Shown here: one piece after another, positions 16,613-24,220 of the stretch | How the letters are laid out: the number at the start of each line of letters is the position of its first letter | How positions within the stretch are numbered: the stretch's first letter is position 1 | DNA from: Paenibacillus amylolyticus | GTDB lineage: Bacteria; Bacillota; Bacilli; Paenibacillales; Paenibacillaceae | Assembly: GCF_029689945.1 (NCBI RefSeq) | Contig: NZ_CP121451.1 | Coordinates: 4,092,001-4,156,000, forward strand | Reading direction: 5' to 3' | Length of the DNA: 64,000 nt | Translations under genes and position numbers: made by a program | Notes under the pieces: model-generated | Told to the model about the DNA's origin: nothing | Seen by the model: only the letters and a program-made list of their open reading frames with translations | Databases searched by the model: none

Positions 16613-18018
16613 ATGGCAATCGTACGAAGTCGTGAGTTGCTGGATAACTGGGATGAGATCCCGGCCAAGCTCCTGCAGTACTGCATCAAGGAGCACCGAG
16701 ATGGCATTGAGCGGATCCAGAAGCTGGAGGACTATTACAAAGGCCAGCACGAGATCCTGAAGCGTGACCTGGGCGGGGATGATAAGGGGCTGCCGAATAA
16801 CAAGCTGGTGGCCAACCATGCAAAGTACATCACGGACGTTGCCTCGGGCTACTTCGGAGCGGATCCGGTCAAGTACGCCGGCAAGCAGATCGAACCGATC
16901 ACGGATGCATACAAGGCTGCGGATGTGGCCAGTCATGATTCTGAGATGGTCAAGGATCTGTCTATGTTCGGCGTTGCACTTGAGCTGCACTACATGAGCA
17001 GTGATGATCCCCGATCCCCCGCGTCAGCTGCATCGATCCACGCCAGATATTCCTGGTAGTGGACGATTCCGTGGAGTATAAGAGCCTGTTCGCGGTTCAC
17101 TACTACGAGAAGCGGGATATGGAGAACAAGGCAGATGGCTGGTACGTCAACGTTTACACGGCCACGAAAAAAGTCCGCTATCAGATTAAGGATATTGGTG
17201 GGGATAGTTTCGAACAGATCGATTCCACGGATCATTATTACAAGTCGGTGCCTGTGGTGGAGTTCTGGAACAACGAGGAGCAACAAGGAGACTTCGAGCA
17301 GCAATTGACACTCATCGATGCCTACAACACGTTGGGCAGTGATCGTATGAATGACAAAGAGCAGTTCGTGGACTCCATTCTGAAGCTCATTGGTGCAAGC
17401 CTGGGGGATACGGAAGAGGACGCAGGCCGAACGATCAGGATGTTGAAGAAGTACAAGGTGCTGGAATTGCCTGCGGATGTGGGCGCTGACGCTAGTTGGT
17501 TAACGAAAACACTAAATGAGGCAGACACTGAAGTGCTTCGAAATGCGCTCAAGTCTGACATTCATGAGTTCTCTATGGTACCCAACCTGACTGATGAGAA
17601 GTTTGCCGGCAATGTCAGCGGGGAGGCCATGAAGTACAAGCTGTTTGGCTTGGAGAAGCTGTCCGAGACCAAGGAACGTTACTTTGTGCAGGGATTGCGT
17701 GAACGGTTGAAGCTATTTGCAACTATTCTCCAGGTAAAAGCGCAAGCGGTAGAGATCAACGATGTGGAGATCACCATGACACGCAGCGTTCCGAGTAATG
17801 ATGCAGATACGGCATTGTTGATCAGTCAGCTGAGTGGGCATGTGAGCAATGAAACGCTGATCAGCCAGCTCTCCTTCGTTAAGGATCCTGTTGCTGAGAA
17901 TGAGAAGGTCATGGCCGAGAAGGCTCAGGCCTTGAAGGATCAGCAGGAGGCTTTCAAGATGCCTATGGGCGATAATGACGATGAGGATCCGGTGACGGAC
18001 GATGAAGAAGAGGAGTAA
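16613..18018 (+). CDS. Portal protein, SPP1 gp6-like (one-base frameshift)
   Basis: Two frames (16613-17059 and from 17012 on) form one portal of about 468 residues. Adding one C to the CCCC at 17009-17012 reads SSDDPPIPRVSCIDPRQIFL and removes the break. Family features are YYKGQHEIL near the start, NNKLVANHAKYITDVASGYF, FVDSILKLIGASL and GEAMKYKLFGLEKLSETKE, with an acidic C-terminal tail. The portal forms the dodecameric ring through which DNA enters the head and to which the tail attaches. It overlaps the next gene by 17 bases. Confidence 0.9.
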
Positions 18019-19039
18019 CACCTATTGGGACCGACGGGCGCAGCAGCGCATGGCCGAGTATCATCGTGATGCTGACACGACAATTCGGACAGTGACCCGT
18101 GGATACCAGATGGCCCAGGAGGATATCCAGTTAGAGATCGATAAGATCTTCAAGACGTTCGGCAAGGACATGGATCCGAAGAGGGCTCGCCGGTTTTTGA
18201 ATCAGAAGATCCCGAACCCGCTGCTGAAGCTTGCCAAGAAGTGGTACCCCCGGGTGAAGAACGACCAGATTAAGCGTTGGCTGTTGGCTCGTATGAATGC
18301 ACCGGCCTATCGAGCAAGAATTTCCCGTCTGCAGGCGTTGAAAGAGCAGATCGCGCTTCAGGGCAAGGTGATTGCAGATGTGGAGCTGACTGCCAGTCGT
18401 AACGGTTATGTGAAGGCGATCCGGAAGAGTTATTATCGATCAATATTCGATATACAGAAAGGGTTCGGACTCGGGTTCAACTTTGTGCGGATCCCGTTCG
18501 GTGATATTGAAGCCATTCTTATGAATCCCTGGAGTGGCAGCCATTTCAGCAGCAGTGTATGGTCCAACACAGAGCGCCTGGCGGATCAGGTAACGGATGT
18601 GGTTACCTCGGGCTTCATGAGTGGACTCAGCTCAGTCAAGATGGCGCAAAAGCTGTCAGAATTGATGCAGTCAGGCTTGTTTGTAGCATCCAGGCTAATC
18701 CGGACTGAAACCACCTATATGTCCAATGCAGGCGAGATGGCGGCGTACAAAGAGGCTGGCGTGGATCAATACCAGTTCATGGCCACACTGGATAGTCGAA
18801 CGTCTGAGAAGTGTAGAAAGCATGATCTGAAGGTATATGACGTGGCAGATGCACAACCGGGAAAGAACATGCCTCCACTGCATCCCTGGTGTCGGAGTAC
18901 AACCCGAGGGTGGTTTGGTGAAGAAGCCATCGCAGGTATGCAGCGACGTGCCCGAGATCCACAGACCGGGAAGACCATGCTCGTGCCAGCAAATGTGAAT
19001 TACGACGATTGGTATAGACAATACGTACTGGCTGCCTAA
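18002..19039 (+). CDS. Minor head (head morphogenesis) protein, SPP1 gp7 family
   Basis: 345 residues. The C-terminal region has the gp7-family signature: IRTETTYMSNAGEMAAYKEAG, then TLDSRTSEKCRKHDLKVY, and PPLHPWCRSTTRGW with paired Cys and His. In SPP1 the protein binds the portal and enters the head, where it helps DNA ejection. The position between portal and scaffold is the standard order. A 95-base gap to the scaffold gene holds no convincing ORF. Confidence 0.9.
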   Translation: MKKRSNTYWDRRAQQRMAEYHRDADTTIRTVTRGYQMAQEDIQLEIDKIFKTFGKDMDPKRARRFLNQKIPNPLLKLAKKWYPRVKNDQIKRWLLARMNAPAYRARISRLQALKEQIALQGKVIADVELTASRNGYVKAIRKSYYRSIFDIQKGFGLGFNFVRIPFGDIEAILMNPWSGSHFSSSVWSNTERLADQVTDVVTSGFMSGLSSVKMAQKLSELMQSGLFVASRLIRTETTYMSNAGEMAAYKEAGVDQYQFMATLDSRTSEKCRKHDLKVYDVADAQPGKNMPPLHPWCRSTTRGWFGEEAIAGMQRRARDPQTGKTMLVPANVNYDDWYRQYVLAA

Positions 19040-19134
19040 TGGCGGCCTATTTGATTTTCGTCCAGAACGTGCGGAGGACGCTATAAAAGCTGTCATGGAA
19101 AATAGCCGACGGGCGTAAACGGGAGGATTCAATT

Positions 19135-19791
19135 ATGAAATTTAGGAAGAAGCGTTTCCCTCTTAACCTGCAGCTGTTTGCCGATGGCGATGGTGGCGGT
19201 ACGGGAGAGGGTGCAGGAGCAGCTGGAGGCGGCGCGCCGGGAGATCCCGGGACTGGCGACGGGGATAAAGGCGGAGCAAGCAAAGTAACCTTTTCTGCTG
19301 AGCAACAGGCCGAGGTAGACCGGATTCTTGGTGAGCGCTTGAATAAGGCTCAATCTAAATGGGATAAAGATCTCCAAGACAAATTGGAAGCAGCCAAGAC
19401 CGAAGCCGAGAAGCTGGCCAAGATGAACGCCGAGCAGAAGGCAGAGCATGAACGCCAGAAGCGTGAGAAAGCCCTTGCTGATCGGGAGAGTGATATTACT
19501 CGTCGTGAGCTTCGGGCGACTGCGCTGGAACAGCTGAGTGAGAAGAAGCTGCCGCTGTCTCTGGCTGAGGCTTTGGTCTACTCGGATGCAGAAGCCACGA
19601 ACAAGAGCCTGGAAGCTGTGGAGAAAGCCTTCCGTGAAGCGGTTGAGGCTGGCGTGAATGACCGTCTGAAAGGTGATCCGCCAGGAGGCGGAGGAGGTAA
19701 AGGGAGTCCTGCCAGCACAGGTACCAATTACGCAAAGGCAGCAAATGATAGCGGAAAAGCCCCCGCTGCTGCACTGAATCCTTGGGGCTAA
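19135..19791 (+). CDS. Capsid scaffolding protein (DUF4355 type)
   Basis: 218 residues. A short N-terminal NLQLFA motif (RFPLNLQLFADG) is followed by a Gly/Ala-rich linker, then a long highly charged helix (QQAEVDRILGERLNKAQ through ADRESDITRREL), and a Gly-rich tail. This layout is typical of phage GP20/DUF4355 scaffolds that direct procapsid assembly and leave before DNA packaging. A ribosome site GGGAGG precedes the ATG. Confidence 0.85.
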   Translation: MKFRKKRFPLNLQLFADGDGGGTGEGAGAAGGGAPGDPGTGDGDKGGASKVTFSAEQQAEVDRILGERLNKAQSKWDKDLQDKLEAAKTEAEKLAKMNAEQKAEHERQKREKALADRESDITRRELRATALEQLSEKKLPLSLAEALVYSDAEATNKSLEAVEKAFREAVEAGVNDRLKGDPPGGGGGKGSPASTGTNYAKAANDSGKAPAAALNPWG

Positions 19792-19806
19792 GAAAGGAGC
19801 ATTACT

Positions 19807-20136
19807 ATGCCATTTGTGAATAAAGAGAGCGTGTCGCAACCTAACTTTCTGGCTAGTGCGAAGTTTGTTGCCGCTACGTATCAGATCAATGATACAGGAG
19901 TCACTGCCAATGCAAAGGGGCGGAAGATCGTTCCAGCAGGTACGGTGTATCCGGCCAATGACGCCACGGCGATTGGTATCACGTACACCGATACGGATGT
20001 AACCGAGGGGCCGCAACCTGGTTCAGTGCTGATTGAGGCCTGGATCCTCAAAGAAGGATTACCGGTTACCCCTACAGCTGAAGCGCTGACGGCGCTTGCT
20101 GAGAAGTCAGACATTAAATTCAAACAGAGCCTGTAA
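19807..20136 (+). CDS. Probable head decoration protein
   Basis: 109 residues, beta-rich (KGRKIVPAGTVYPANDATAIGI, GPQPGSVLIEAWIL), between the scaffold and the major capsid gene. Small beta proteins in this exact place are usually capsid-stabilising or decoration proteins. AGAAAGGAGC precedes the ATG. The assignment is mainly by synteny and size. Confidence 0.65.
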   Translation: MPFVNKESVSQPNFLASAKFVAATYQINDTGVTANAKGRKIVPAGTVYPANDATAIGITYTDTDVTEGPQPGSVLIEAWILKEGLPVTPTAEALTALAEKSDIKFKQSL

Positions 20137-20162
20137 TCCAGGTCGAGAGGAGATAAGCAGAT

Positions 20163-21182
20163 ATGGCAACTATTTTGGAACTATTTAATCAACGTGAGAT
20201 TCTGAACTATTTGAAGAACAGAGAATATAAGCCTTTGCTTGGCGAAACCCTGTTCCCGGAGGTCAAGCGTGAATCTTTGGAGTTTGACATGATCGTGGGG
20301 GCTGGCAGCACTCCGGTTATTGCTTCAGTTCATGCGTTTGACACAGAGGCAGAGATCGGCACGCGTGAAGCGGCCAAACAGGCGCTGGGGCTTGCGTTGA
20401 TCAAGCGTAAGCTGGGGCTGACGGAGAAAGAGATTATTGCTTTGGAAAGCCCGCGAAACGCTCAAGAGCTGCAGTATTTGATGCAAGCAGTGTACAACGA
20501 CGTGGATCGTTTGGTCCATGGTGTTCGTGCGCGAGTTGAAGCTATGCGGATGGAAGCCACAGCAAATGGAACGGTTACGCTGGATGAGAATAACCTGAGC
20601 GCGACTATTGACTATGGTGTACCAGCAGAACACAAGGAGATCCTAAGCGGTACCAGCCGTTGGACTGATCCGGACAGTGACCCAATCGGAGACTTGGAAC
20701 GTTTCGCTGATGCTTTGGATTCTGCGCCAACTCGCGGCCTGACTTCGAAAGAGGTTATGGGCGCACTGCTGCGTCACCCGAAAGTGATTGGTGCACTCTA
20801 TGGTACAAGCGCACTGCGGGTTCCTTCTCGTTCGGATCTGAATGCATTCTTGACGGAGCGCAGTTTGCCCGCTTTGGCGACATACAACGAGAAATATCGT
20901 AAACAGCACGCGGATGGTACGTTCACGACACACCGTTATTTCCCGCAGAACAAGATTGCTTTGTTCGGTGATGAGCCATTGGGTGAAACCATCTACGGTC
21001 CGACAGCGGAAGAAGTACGCTTGCGCCGTGATCCAAGCATTGAGACACAGATGGTGGGTAACGTTCTGGCTATGGTCTATGAAGAGAACCTTGATCCAGT
21101 GAGCACGTGGAAAAAGGCTGTTGCAACCGCTCTGCCAAGTTTCCCAGAAGCGAATAACGTATTCCAAGGTCAAGTCATCTAA
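20163..21182 (+). CDS. Major capsid protein, lambda gpE family
   Basis: 339 residues with family features of the lambda E-type HK97 fold: an N-terminal GETLFPEVKRESLEFDMI, then EAAKQALGLALIKRKLGL, and C-terminal ETQMVGNVLAMVYEENLDPV. It is the main shell subunit. The strong site GAGAGGAG precedes the ATG. The codon use looks more even than in the neighbours, as expected for a highly expressed gene. Confidence 0.92.
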   Translation: MATILELFNQREILNYLKNREYKPLLGETLFPEVKRESLEFDMIVGAGSTPVIASVHAFDTEAEIGTREAAKQALGLALIKRKLGLTEKEIIALESPRNAQELQYLMQAVYNDVDRLVHGVRARVEAMRMEATANGTVTLDENNLSATIDYGVPAEHKEILSGTSRWTDPDSDPIGDLERFADALDSAPTRGLTSKEVMGALLRHPKVIGALYGTSALRVPSRSDLNAFLTERSLPALATYNEKYRKQHADGTFTTHRYFPQNKIALFGDEPLGETIYGPTAEEVRLRRDPSIETQMVGNVLAMVYEENLDPVSTWKKAVATALPSFPEANNVFQGQVI

Positions 21183-21196
21183 AGGAGGGATATCCG

Positions 21197-21474
21197 ATGA
21201 TAGTTGAAGTAAACAGCATACCGATTCGCCATGATGGGACGCTCTATGAAAAAGGAGCGTCTTTTCTATCCCCAATAAGGTTTATGAGTCGATCAAGCCC
21301 CACGTGACCGTGTTGGATGAAGCAGACGAAGCCGACGCGGTCACAGATCCGCTGGAGGACATGGAGCCTGATGAACTGAGAGTCTACGCTGCTGATCGTG
21401 ACATTGATCTCGGCAATGCAACCAGCAAAGAGGGCATTCTGAAGAAAATCAAAGCCGCTGAACCTAAGGCGTAA
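21197..21474 (+). CDS. Head-tail region protein with HeH/LEM-like domain (one-base frameshift)
   Basis: ATG 21197 follows AAAGGAGGGATATCCG. The frame breaks at the TTTT at 21262-21265. One extra T gives GASFSIPNKVYESIKPHVTV and a protein of about 92 residues ending at 21474. The C-terminus (DELRVYAADRDIDL followed by KEGILKKI) resembles the small helix-extended-loop-helix (HeH/LEM/SAP-like) fold often found just after phage capsid genes. Its role in the virion is not established. Confidence 0.65.
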
Positions 21475-21488
21475 GCGAGGGATGAATT

Positions 21489-21803
21489 ATGACCACATTT
21501 AGTCGTTTGGATAAGATTCAAGCCCTGCTTGGTCCAGCATCAATGGAGCAGGGCCCTTTGTTGTCTGTCTTGATCGAGGACGCGGAAGCGGATCTACTGA
21601 GCTGGACAAACAGGCAGACCATCCCGCCAGGGCTTGAACCTACCGTTCGGCAGCTGGTCATCATGCGGTACAACAAAGTAGGCATTGAGGGGCAGAGTAG
21701 CCACAGTGAGGGCGGCGTCAGTCGCTCCTTTGTGGATCTGCCTGCGGATCTCCAGCGGACCATTAGCCATCACCGGCTGCTGAAGGTGGTGGGCCGGACA
21801 TGA
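21489..21803 (+). CDS. Head-tail connector protein
   Basis: 104 residues, mostly helical. Pattern of the gp6/QLRG adaptor family: KIQALLG at the start, LLSVLIEDAEADLLSWTNR, LEPTVRQLVIMRYNKVG, then a SEGGVSRSFVDLPADL loop. These proteins form the ring below the portal. It overlaps the next gene by 4 bases, as usual for the joining genes. Confidence 0.82.
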   Translation: MTTFSRLDKIQALLGPASMEQGPLLSVLIEDAEADLLSWTNRQTIPPGLEPTVRQLVIMRYNKVGIEGQSSHSEGGVSRSFVDLPADLQRTISHHRLLKVVGRT

Positions 21804-22120
21804 GACTGAGAGAACGCGATAAGCGGCTAGTCGTCTTCCAGCCCAGGGTACTGCAGCGTGAAGATGACGGAACCACTTCAGAGGGCTGGGGCGACCCATT
21901 GGAGCTGAGGGGTAATGTTCAGCCTGCAGGTGGCCGAGTCATGGCAGAGATGTATGGCGAACGCTTGGCTTATATGCGAGTCATGTACGTGGAGCAGAAG
22001 CCGCCTGAGCGGCTTGAATCCTGGGGGGCTTGTTTGGACACCCTGAACCTTCCGGATTACAAGGTGGTGGCCGTGAGGCCGTGGAGCGGGCACTATGTGA
22101 TTGATTTGGAGGCGATCTGA
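21800..22120 (+). CDS. Head closure (head-tail adaptor) protein
   Basis: 106 residues, beta-rich (RLVVFQPRVLQREDDG, LELRGNVQPAGGRV, YKVVAVRPWSGHYVIDLEAI). Size, position and the ...R..V.Q....D..G start fit the phage head closure / head-tail joining family (SPP1 gp16-like). It seals the DNA-filled head and binds the tail. Confidence 0.78.
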   Translation: MRLRERDKRLVVFQPRVLQREDDGTTSEGWGDPLELRGNVQPAGGRVMAEMYGERLAYMRVMYVEQKPPERLESWGACLDTLNLPDYKVVAVRPWSGHYVIDLEAI

Positions 22121-22122
22121 TT

Positions 22123-22554
22123 ATGGCCATAGATGGAATGGACCGTCTCATGCGTAAGTTGGCCAGGTTGGGTGCAGATAAGCAAGCGCTGAAGAAGGGC
22201 ATCCGCAAGGCGGCCATTAAAGTTCAGGGCGATGCCAAGGCACTGGCTCCTTCCGATACAGGTCAGTTGCGTAACAGCATCAAGGCTCAGGTCACAGAGG
22301 AGCGAGGGAAGATCATCGGGGAGATCTCCACGAATCTGGAGTATTCGGCTTATGTGGAGTTCGGTACCGGACAACGTGGTCAAGCTTCACCAGCCCCGCC
22401 AAAGTATGACGGGGATCTGAGCTATCGACAGGATTGGAAGGGGATGCCGGCTCAGCCTTACCTGTATCCAGCGGCCGCTCAGAACAGAGAGGTTGTTAAA
22501 CAAATCGTGGCTGAGGAGCTGAGAAATGAGCTCAGAAGGCTGGGTGGGAACTGA
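22123..22554 (+). CDS. HK97 gp10-like tail-completion protein
   Basis: 143 residues. Family pattern: an N-terminal amphipathic helix, KALAPSDTGQLRNSIKAQ, a central NLEYSAYVEFGTGQRG, and C-terminal PAQPYLYPAAAQ. HK97 gp10-type proteins act at the head-tail junction. The stop overlaps the next ATG (GATGT). Confidence 0.9.
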   Translation: MAIDGMDRLMRKLARLGADKQALKKGIRKAAIKVQGDAKALAPSDTGQLRNSIKAQVTEERGKIIGEISTNLEYSAYVEFGTGQRGQASPAPPKYDGDLSYRQDWKGMPAQPYLYPAAAQNREVVKQIVAEELRNELRRLGGN

Positions 22555-22907
22555 TGTATGACATTAAACCCGAAGTGTTGAAGCAGCTGGATCAGATTCA
22601 GGGCGTTACGGTTTCCGACGCCTACCCGAAAGAATGGTCCAAGCTTCCGCATATCAGCTTTTATGAAGCAAGCAGCACGGATCCACTTGGGATCCAAAAG
22701 GGACCTTTAACGGCTGTGGCCATCCAGGTGGATATCTGGCATACCAAGTCTACAGGAACCCTGGCTGCTGACGTAGACACCCGAATGAACAGTATTGGCC
22801 TGCGCCGGGAGTTTGCAGCAGATCTTCCCGATCCGTCAGGCATCAAACATAAGACCATGCGATACCGCGGCGTTGTGGATTCCCGCAGTGGCCGCGTGTC
22901 GCAGTAG
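22554..22907 (+). CDS. Tail terminator (gp17-like) protein
   Basis: 117 residues. The core (LPHISFYEASSTD, VAIQVDIWHTKSTGTLAADVDTRM, KTMRYRGVVD) matches the SPP1 gp17/DUF3168-like tail completion group, which caps the tail tube and sets its attachment to the head. Start ATG 22554 shares a base with the previous stop. Confidence 0.82.
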   Translation: MYDIKPEVLKQLDQIQGVTVSDAYPKEWSKLPHISFYEASSTDPLGIQKGPLTAVAIQVDIWHTKSTGTLAADVDTRMNSIGLRREFAADLPDPSGIKHKTMRYRGVVDSRSGRVSQ

Positions 22908-22922
22908 AAAGGAGACAAGAGC

Positions 22923-23345
22923 ATGGCTGGACTATTAACCAAAGATACGACGCTGTCTTACAAGGCAACAACTGGATCGAGCACATATACGGAGATTGGT
23001 GAGTTAATGGAGGTCCCTGAGCTTGGGGGCGATCCGGAACAGGTAGAGGTAACCACGTTGAATGATGGTACCCGTCGATATATTCAGGGGATCAAGGATC
23101 TCGGGGATCTGACCTTTGCTTTCTTGTATGACAACTCGGGACCAACAGCTAACTTCCGGATCCTGAAAGGGATTCAGGAGTCAGGAGAAACGAAAGAGTT
23201 CCGGGTGGAATATCCGGATGGAACCACGCATGATTTTAGCGCTCAGGTGAGTGTGAAAATGGATGCGGCTGCTGTCAACGCAGCGTTAACATTCACTGCT
23301 GCATTTTACCTGCAGTCTGAAATTGAGATCACAGACCCGGCTTAA
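22923..23345 (+). CDS. Major tail tube protein
   Basis: 140 residues. Typical siphophage tube subunit: MAGLLTKDTTLSYKATTGS, LMEVPELGGDPEQVEVTTL, YIQGIKDLGDLTFAFLYDN and VNAALTFTAAFYLQSEIE. No sheath gene is present anywhere, so the tail is non-contractile. AAAGGAG precedes the ATG. A strong hairpin follows. Confidence 0.9.
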   Translation: MAGLLTKDTTLSYKATTGSSTYTEIGELMEVPELGGDPEQVEVTTLNDGTRRYIQGIKDLGDLTFAFLYDNSGPTANFRILKGIQESGETKEFRVEYPDGTTHDFSAQVSVKMDAAAVNAALTFTAAFYLQSEIEITDPA

Positions 23346-23361
23346 TCGGCCGCTATTATGC

Positions 23362-23388
23362 AAAGGCGCTCCTGATCGGGGCGCTTTT
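23362..23388 (+). terminator. Hairpin after the tail tube gene
   Basis: Eleven base pairs (23362-23372 with 23378-23388, two of them G-U) around TGATC, ending in TTTT. It would lower expression of the chaperone genes below that of the abundant tube protein, a common arrangement. Confidence 0.75.
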
Positions 23389-23408
23389 GACTTTGAGGAG
23401 GAAGATTG

Positions 23409-23765
23409 ATGAAATTTACGACAATCACAATGAACGGCAAGGATTATAAATTGCGGCTTGGCGCAGCACATATTGAACAGTTGGAGAAGCACCTGGGCGG
23501 TCGTAATCCGCTGGATATTCTAATGGGTGCAGAAGACGGGAATCTACCTTCTTTGACTGGGACGCTCCGCATTCTGCATGCTGCCATGCTGAAGTTTCAA
23601 CACGGAGTTAGCTTTGTGGACGTTCAAAATCTGTATGACGAATATGTGGATGAGGGCAACACGTATATGGACCTTCTGCCCCATCTGATCGAGGTATTCC
23701 AAGTTAGTGGTTTTTTCAAGCAAGCTCCGGCGACGGGGGAAGTGACCGGGGCGGCGAACCAGTAA
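23409..23765 (+). CDS. Tail assembly chaperone gpG
   Basis: 118 residues. Family features are TITMNGKDYKLRLGAAHIEQLE near the start and a helical C-terminal part (DLLPHLIEVFQVSGFF). It works with the longer frameshift product to load the tape measure protein during tail assembly. The slippery site lies near its 3' end, and the stop is at 23763-23765. GAGGAGGA precedes the ATG. Confidence 0.85.
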   Translation: MKFTTITMNGKDYKLRLGAAHIEQLEKHLGGRNPLDILMGAEDGNLPSLTGTLRILHAAMLKFQHGVSFVDVQNLYDEYVDEGNTYMDLLPHLIEVFQVSGFFKQAPATGEVTGAANQ

Positions 23766-24220
23766 GCTCCCTCACGGAATTGTTTAATGACGCCTACCCC
23801 ACGGCAGTTCAGGCTGGTGTGGACCCGGTGGGTTATTGGGATATGACTTATTTGGAAATTAAGACAGCTATCAACGCCTATGTGGCTAACAAGCATGTCG
23901 ACCTGCAGCACCAGGCATTGCTCAGTTGGCACCAAGCACAGTTAATTGGACAACTGGTATCAAGAGTGCTGGGTAACAAAAAGGCGCCGCCTGAGCTGCA
24001 TGAAGCGTTCCCGGGTATCTTCCCAGAAGAAACGCAGAAGAAGCAAAAGCAACAAAATTGGCAAGTCATGAAAGAACGCGTGGCATCCTACGGGGCACGG
24101 CATCGGAAGCGAGGTGAGATACAGGATGGCCATAACGGTAGAGGAACTACGAGTATTGATAACGGGCGAGACCAGTCAGCTCCGGCGCGATCTGGCGAAC
24201 GTCCGGAAACAGCTGAGTAA
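23409..24220 (+). CDS. Tail assembly chaperone gpGT (-1 ribosomal frameshift product)
   Basis: Ribosomes that slip -1 at 23711-23717 continue in a frame that is open through the gpG stop to 24220. This adds about 168 residues (SSLTELFNDAYPTAVQAGVD, YLEIKTAINAYV, KAPPELHEAFPGIF). The downstream frame has no good ribosome site of its own, and this gene order (tube, G, GT, tape measure) is where programmed shifts occur in siphophages. The extension overlaps the tape measure start by 95 bases. Confidence 0.8.
23711..23717 (+). promoter_or_regulatory. Slippery heptamer T-TTT-TTC for -1 frameshifting
   Basis: In the gpG frame the bases read GGT TTT TTC, the canonical X-XXY-YYZ heptamer. A -1 slip re-pairs both tRNAs perfectly and opens the gpGT frame. 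Unlike the other frame breaks in this window, no missing base is needed. Confidence 0.8.

Noticed and set aside
19129..20016. Minus-strand frame of 295 codons across the scaffold gene
   Set aside because: Arises from the GC-rich codon pattern of the scaffold and decoration genes; the plus-strand proteins are clear phage families.
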